8,140 nt of DNA from positions 1 to 8,140 of the forward strand of contig JAXFQS010000080.1 of the NCBI GenBank assembly GCA_034178815.1, given 5' to 3'. A program made the position numbers and the translations under genes. This document shows positions 6,382-8,140 of this stretch, piece after piece (the first letter of the stretch is position 1; every line of letters starts with the position of its first letter). The stretch comes from JAXFQS01 sp034178815. GTDB taxonomy: Bacteria; Verrucomicrobiota; Kiritimatiellia; RFP12; DVOR01. The notes under the pieces were generated by a model. It had not been told where the DNA came from and did no database searches. It worked only from the letters and a program-made list of their open reading frames with translations.

Positions 6382-7824
6382 ATGACTCTTGAGGAGAAAC
6401 TGGCGGCGCTGCCGGACAGGCCCGGGTGCTATCTCTACCGCGACCGGGCGGGGCGGATTATCTATGTGGGGAAGGCGGTCTCGCTCAGGAAGCGGGTACA
6501 GAGCTATTTTCGCCCGTCGACGCTCCGTAAGGCTCCGCCGAAGTTGCGCTCGCTTATCCACCATGTGGCGGATTTGGAGACGATTGTGGTGCGCAACGAG
6601 GCGGAAGCGTTGCTGACGGAGGCCAGCCTAATCAAGCGTTATCGCCCGCGGTTCAACATTCTGATGAAGGACGACAAGAACTATCCGCTGCTCAGGTGCC
6701 GGCTCGACGAGCGGTTTCCGCGGCTGGAGTTCTGCCGCTTGCGCCGGGAGGATGGGGCGGAGTATTTCGGGCCGTTTCCTTCGGACGGGGTGGTTCGGAC
6801 GGCGGCCAGGTTTCTGCAGCGGCGGTTCGGTCTTCGGGTCTGCAAGGTAGCCAGGCCGGACGCGGAGACCTATGCACATTGCCACGACGATGTGCTCAGG
6901 CACTGTTCGGCTCCGTGCATCGGGAAGGTGTCTGAGGAGGCGTACGGGGCGCATTTGGAGGAGGCTTTGGAGGCGCTTCGGGGGAACGCTCCGGCGTTGC
7001 TGGAGGAGTTGAAGGGGGAGATGGCGAAGGCGGCGGGGAAGGAGGACTTCGAGCAGGCGGCGAGGTGGCGGGATGCATGGATGGCGTTGGCGGAGTTGGG
7101 CAAGAGGAGGAGGCTGGGGAGGCAGGTTTCTTTTGCCCGGAGGGCGGCCGATGCGCTGGAGGGGTGCCGGGAGTTGGGGGAGGCGATTGGGCTGAAGGTG
7201 GTGCCGCGGCGGATTGAGTGTTTTGACATCTCGACCTTGTTCGGAACCTGCACGGTCTCTAGCCAGGTCTGCGCGATTGACGGGCTTCCGGATCGGCGGC
7301 GCTACCGGCGTTTCCGGATCCGGACGGTTGAAGGGATTGACGATCCGAGGTCGATGGCGGAGACGCTCTCCCGTCGCTACCGGGAGGGGCGGGACTTGCC
7401 CGATCTGGTCATCGTCGATGGGGGCATCACGCAGTTGCGGGCGGCGCGCAAAGTGCTTTCGGAGATGGGCGTGTCGATCCCGACGGTGGGGCTTGCCAAG
7501 CGTCTGGAGGAACTGGTTGTTGATGACGGCCGGGAGCCCATTTTGCTGCCGCGCGACTCGGAAGCGTTGAAGGTCATTATGCGCATCCGGGACGAGGCGC
7601 ACCGCTTTGCAATCACCTACAACCGCACGCTTCGCAATCGCGCCATCCGCGCCTCGGTGCTCGACGAAATCGAAGGCATCGGCGCGGCGAAAAAGCGTCT
7701 CTTGCTCCAGCGCTTCGGTTCCGCCGCTCGCCTGGCCAAGGCCTCTGAAGCGGAACTTGTCGCACTCCCCGGCATCACCCCGGCCCTCGCCAAGGCCATC
7801 CTCGAACGCCTCAATCCGCGCTGA
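6382..7824 (+). CDS. uvrC: UvrABC excinuclease subunit C, internally shortened
   Basis: In nucleotide-excision repair UvrC makes both cuts around a lesion after UvrB loading. This copy has 480 residues, against about 560-610 in well-studied UvrC. The GIY-YIG nuclease (3' incision) is intact: GCY at 15-17, YVG at 28-30, conserved R36/R38 and catalytic E80 in LTEASLI. C154, C167, C175 and C179 match the four cysteines that bind an Fe-S cluster in E. coli UvrC, with nearly the same spacing. The UVR motif that binds UvrB is at about 206-237. The RNase H core (5' incision) keeps D282 (ECFDIS), D346 (VIVDGG) and H407 (RDEAHRFAI). Two HhH motifs fill about 427-480. Only about 45 residues separate UVR from D282, roughly 115 fewer than in E. 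coli. ATG 6382 is chosen over 6334 because it aligns with the family start and lies 4 bases after the upstream stop. Confidence 0.95.
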   Translation: MTLEEKLAALPDRPGCYLYRDRAGRIIYVGKAVSLRKRVQSYFRPSTLRKAPPKLRSLIHHVADLETIVVRNEAEALLTEASLIKRYRPRFNILMKDDKNYPLLRCRLDERFPRLEFCRLRREDGAEYFGPFPSDGVVRTAARFLQRRFGLRVCKVARPDAETYAHCHDDVLRHCSAPCIGKVSEEAYGAHLEEALEALRGNAPALLEELKGEMAKAAGKEDFEQAARWRDAWMALAELGKRRRLGRQVSFARRAADALEGCRELGEAIGLKVVPRRIECFDISTLFGTCTVSSQVCAIDGLPDRRRYRRFRIRTVEGIDDPRSMAETLSRRYREGRDLPDLVIVDGGITQLRAARKVLSEMGVSIPTVGLAKRLEELVVDDGREPILLPRDSEALKVIMRIRDEAHRFAITYNRTLRNRAIRASVLDEIEGIGAAKKRLLLQRFGSAARLAKASEAELVALPGITPALAKAILERLNPR

Positions 7825-7839
7825 CCGAAGGTGCACACC
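7825..7839 (+). repeat. 15-base direct repeat, copy 1
   Basis: The sequence CCGAAGGTGCACACC begins directly after the uvrC stop codon. It contains a short inverted repeat GGTG-CA-CACC, here extended to AGGTG-CA-CACCT. An identical copy lies 69 bases downstream. Its function is unknown: it could be a regulator site or one unit of a genome-wide intergenic repeat. Confidence 0.6.
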
Positions 7840-7893
7840 TCTTCCCCCGGCGGATAGCAACCGATTCCTCCCGACAGTGCCAGCCCGTCGCCC

Positions 7894-7908
7894 CCGAAGG
7901 TGCACACC
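7894..7908 (+). repeat. 15-base direct repeat, copy 2
   Basis: This is a second perfect copy of CCGAAGGTGCACACC, ending 27 bases before the proposed -35 element of the downstream gene. Both copies are followed by a pyrimidine-rich tract, so the real unit may be longer and partly degenerate. The position would suit an activator site, but this is inference. Confidence 0.6.
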
Positions 7909-7935
7909 AATCACCCCGCCTCCTACCTATTCGTC

Positions 7936-7964
7936 TGGCAAACCCGCACCCATTGTGCTATCAT
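7936..7964 (+). promoter_or_regulatory. Predicted sigma-70-type promoter with extended -10
   Basis: TATCAT (7959-7964, 5 of 6 to TATAAT) is preceded by TG plus one base (7956-7958), an extended -10. TGGCAA (7936-7941, 3 of 6 to TTGACA) stands 17 bases upstream. Transcription would start near 7970-7973, at or just before the ATG at 7974, giving a leaderless or nearly leaderless mRNA. This agrees with the absence of a Shine-Dalgarno before that ATG. Confidence 0.5.
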
Positions 7965-7973
7965 TTTCAGACT

Positions 7974-8140
7974 ATGACCACATCCAACCGACTCCAACGA
8001 CTTGTCTTGATCGCCGCCCTGGAACTCCTCCCCGCCGTCTCCGCCCTGAACGCCGGAGCTATCGACGCGGCCCGCTACGACCCGCGTATGGCCGAACAGC
8101 ACGCAACCCTCGATGCCAACGGCGTCAAATGGATCGACGG
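7974..8140 (+). CDS. Secreted protein, N-terminal part only (possibly SGNH/GDSL-type hydrolase), partial at right edge
   Basis: The first 55 codons of a gene run off the window. The start MTTSNRLQRLVLIAALELLP is followed by AVSALNAGA, a signal peptide with a basic n-region, a hydrophobic core and an Ala-rich cleavage area, so the product is exported. The mature part begins AIDAARYDPRMAEQHATLDA and continues NGVKWIDG. From memory, a 'V-K-W-x-D-G' segment followed by a '(R)DLPLEG' element opens SGNH/GDSL-type hydrolases of Lentisphaerota, Planctomycetota and relatives. Only the first half of that pattern is visible, so the family is a guess. There is no Shine-Dalgarno. It has its own predicted promoter and is therefore separate from the glycan-uvrC operon. 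Confidence 0.6.
   Translation, partial: MTTSNRLQRLVLIAALELLPAVSALNAGAIDAARYDPRMAEQHATLDANGVKWID

Noticed and set aside
6382..6660. GIY-YIG domain as a homing endonuclease or mobile element
   Set aside because: The same frame continues into the UVR, RNase H and HhH parts of UvrC, so it is the normal UvrC N-terminal nuclease.
7840..7893. Rho-independent terminator after uvrC
   Set aside because: Only weak 4-5 base stems are seen (for example CGAC with GTCG), and none is followed by a T-run.
6628..7914. 428-codon open frame on the minus strand opposite uvrC
   Set aside because: The opposite strand encodes UvrC with intact motifs. The minus frame is Pro/Arg/Gln/His-rich and is a shadow of G-rich codons.
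7936..7958. Possible sigma-54 promoter (TGGCA element)
   Set aside because: No TTGC-type -12 element lies at the required distance from TGGCA; the extended -10 sigma-70-type reading fits better.
1..8140. CRISPR array, tRNA or rRNA, insertion sequence, or phage defence genes
   Set aside because: I found no regularly spaced repeats, tRNA-like cloverleaf, transposase motif, terminal inverted repeats or defence-family domains on either strand.

Overview
The window reads as a fragment of a high-GC bacterial genome. Eight protein-coding genes, all on the + strand, are packed almost end to end from base 1 to 7824. They are followed by a 149-base intergenic region and the start of a new gene cut by the right edge. 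Taxonomy is inference only. The C- and G-heavy codon use, the frequent lack of Shine-Dalgarno sequences and the N-terminus of the last gene (a signal peptide, then a '...DANGVKWIDG' segment) fit an uncultured Gram-negative member of the PVC group (Kiritimatiellota, Lentisphaerota or Verrucomicrobiota). I cannot prove this from the window.

Bases 1-5341 form a surface-glycan (LPS or capsule-like) biosynthesis operon. In order it contains the C-terminal end of a WaaE/KdtX-like family 2 glycosyltransferase, a six-helix membrane protein of unknown function, and a NodB-type polysaccharide deacetylase. These are followed by a GT-B (CgeB-like, group 1) glycosyltransferase, a three-part protein with nucleotidyltransferase-like and degenerate kinase-like domains, and a family 11 (alpha-1,2-fucosyltransferase type) glycosyltransferase. 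Neighbouring genes overlap by 4-23 bases or are 4 bases apart, so translational coupling is likely. Together they look able to extend, trim (deacetylate) and fucosylate a cell-surface oligosaccharide.

Bases 5346-7824 continue the same transcript without a gap but change subject. They hold a YejB-like peptide ABC transporter permease with no partner subunits in view, and an unusually short UvrC nucleotide-excision-repair endonuclease. This UvrC keeps its GIY-YIG, Fe-S cysteine, UVR, RNase H and HhH elements but lacks roughly 115 residues between UVR and the RNase H catalytic core.

Bases 7825-7973 are non-coding. They contain two perfect copies of a 15-base repeat and an extended -10 promoter placed so close to the next ATG that the transcript would be leaderless or nearly so. 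The last gene (7974 onward) starts with a signal peptide and is truncated by the window edge.

The most unusual large-scale signal is compositional. Although every gene is on the same strand, the coding strand alternates between strongly G-rich and strongly C-rich blocks of about 1-2 kb. Several switches fall inside genes, and strong Shine-Dalgarno sequences are found mainly outside the C-rich blocks. I see no defence system, CRISPR array, mobile element or RNA gene.
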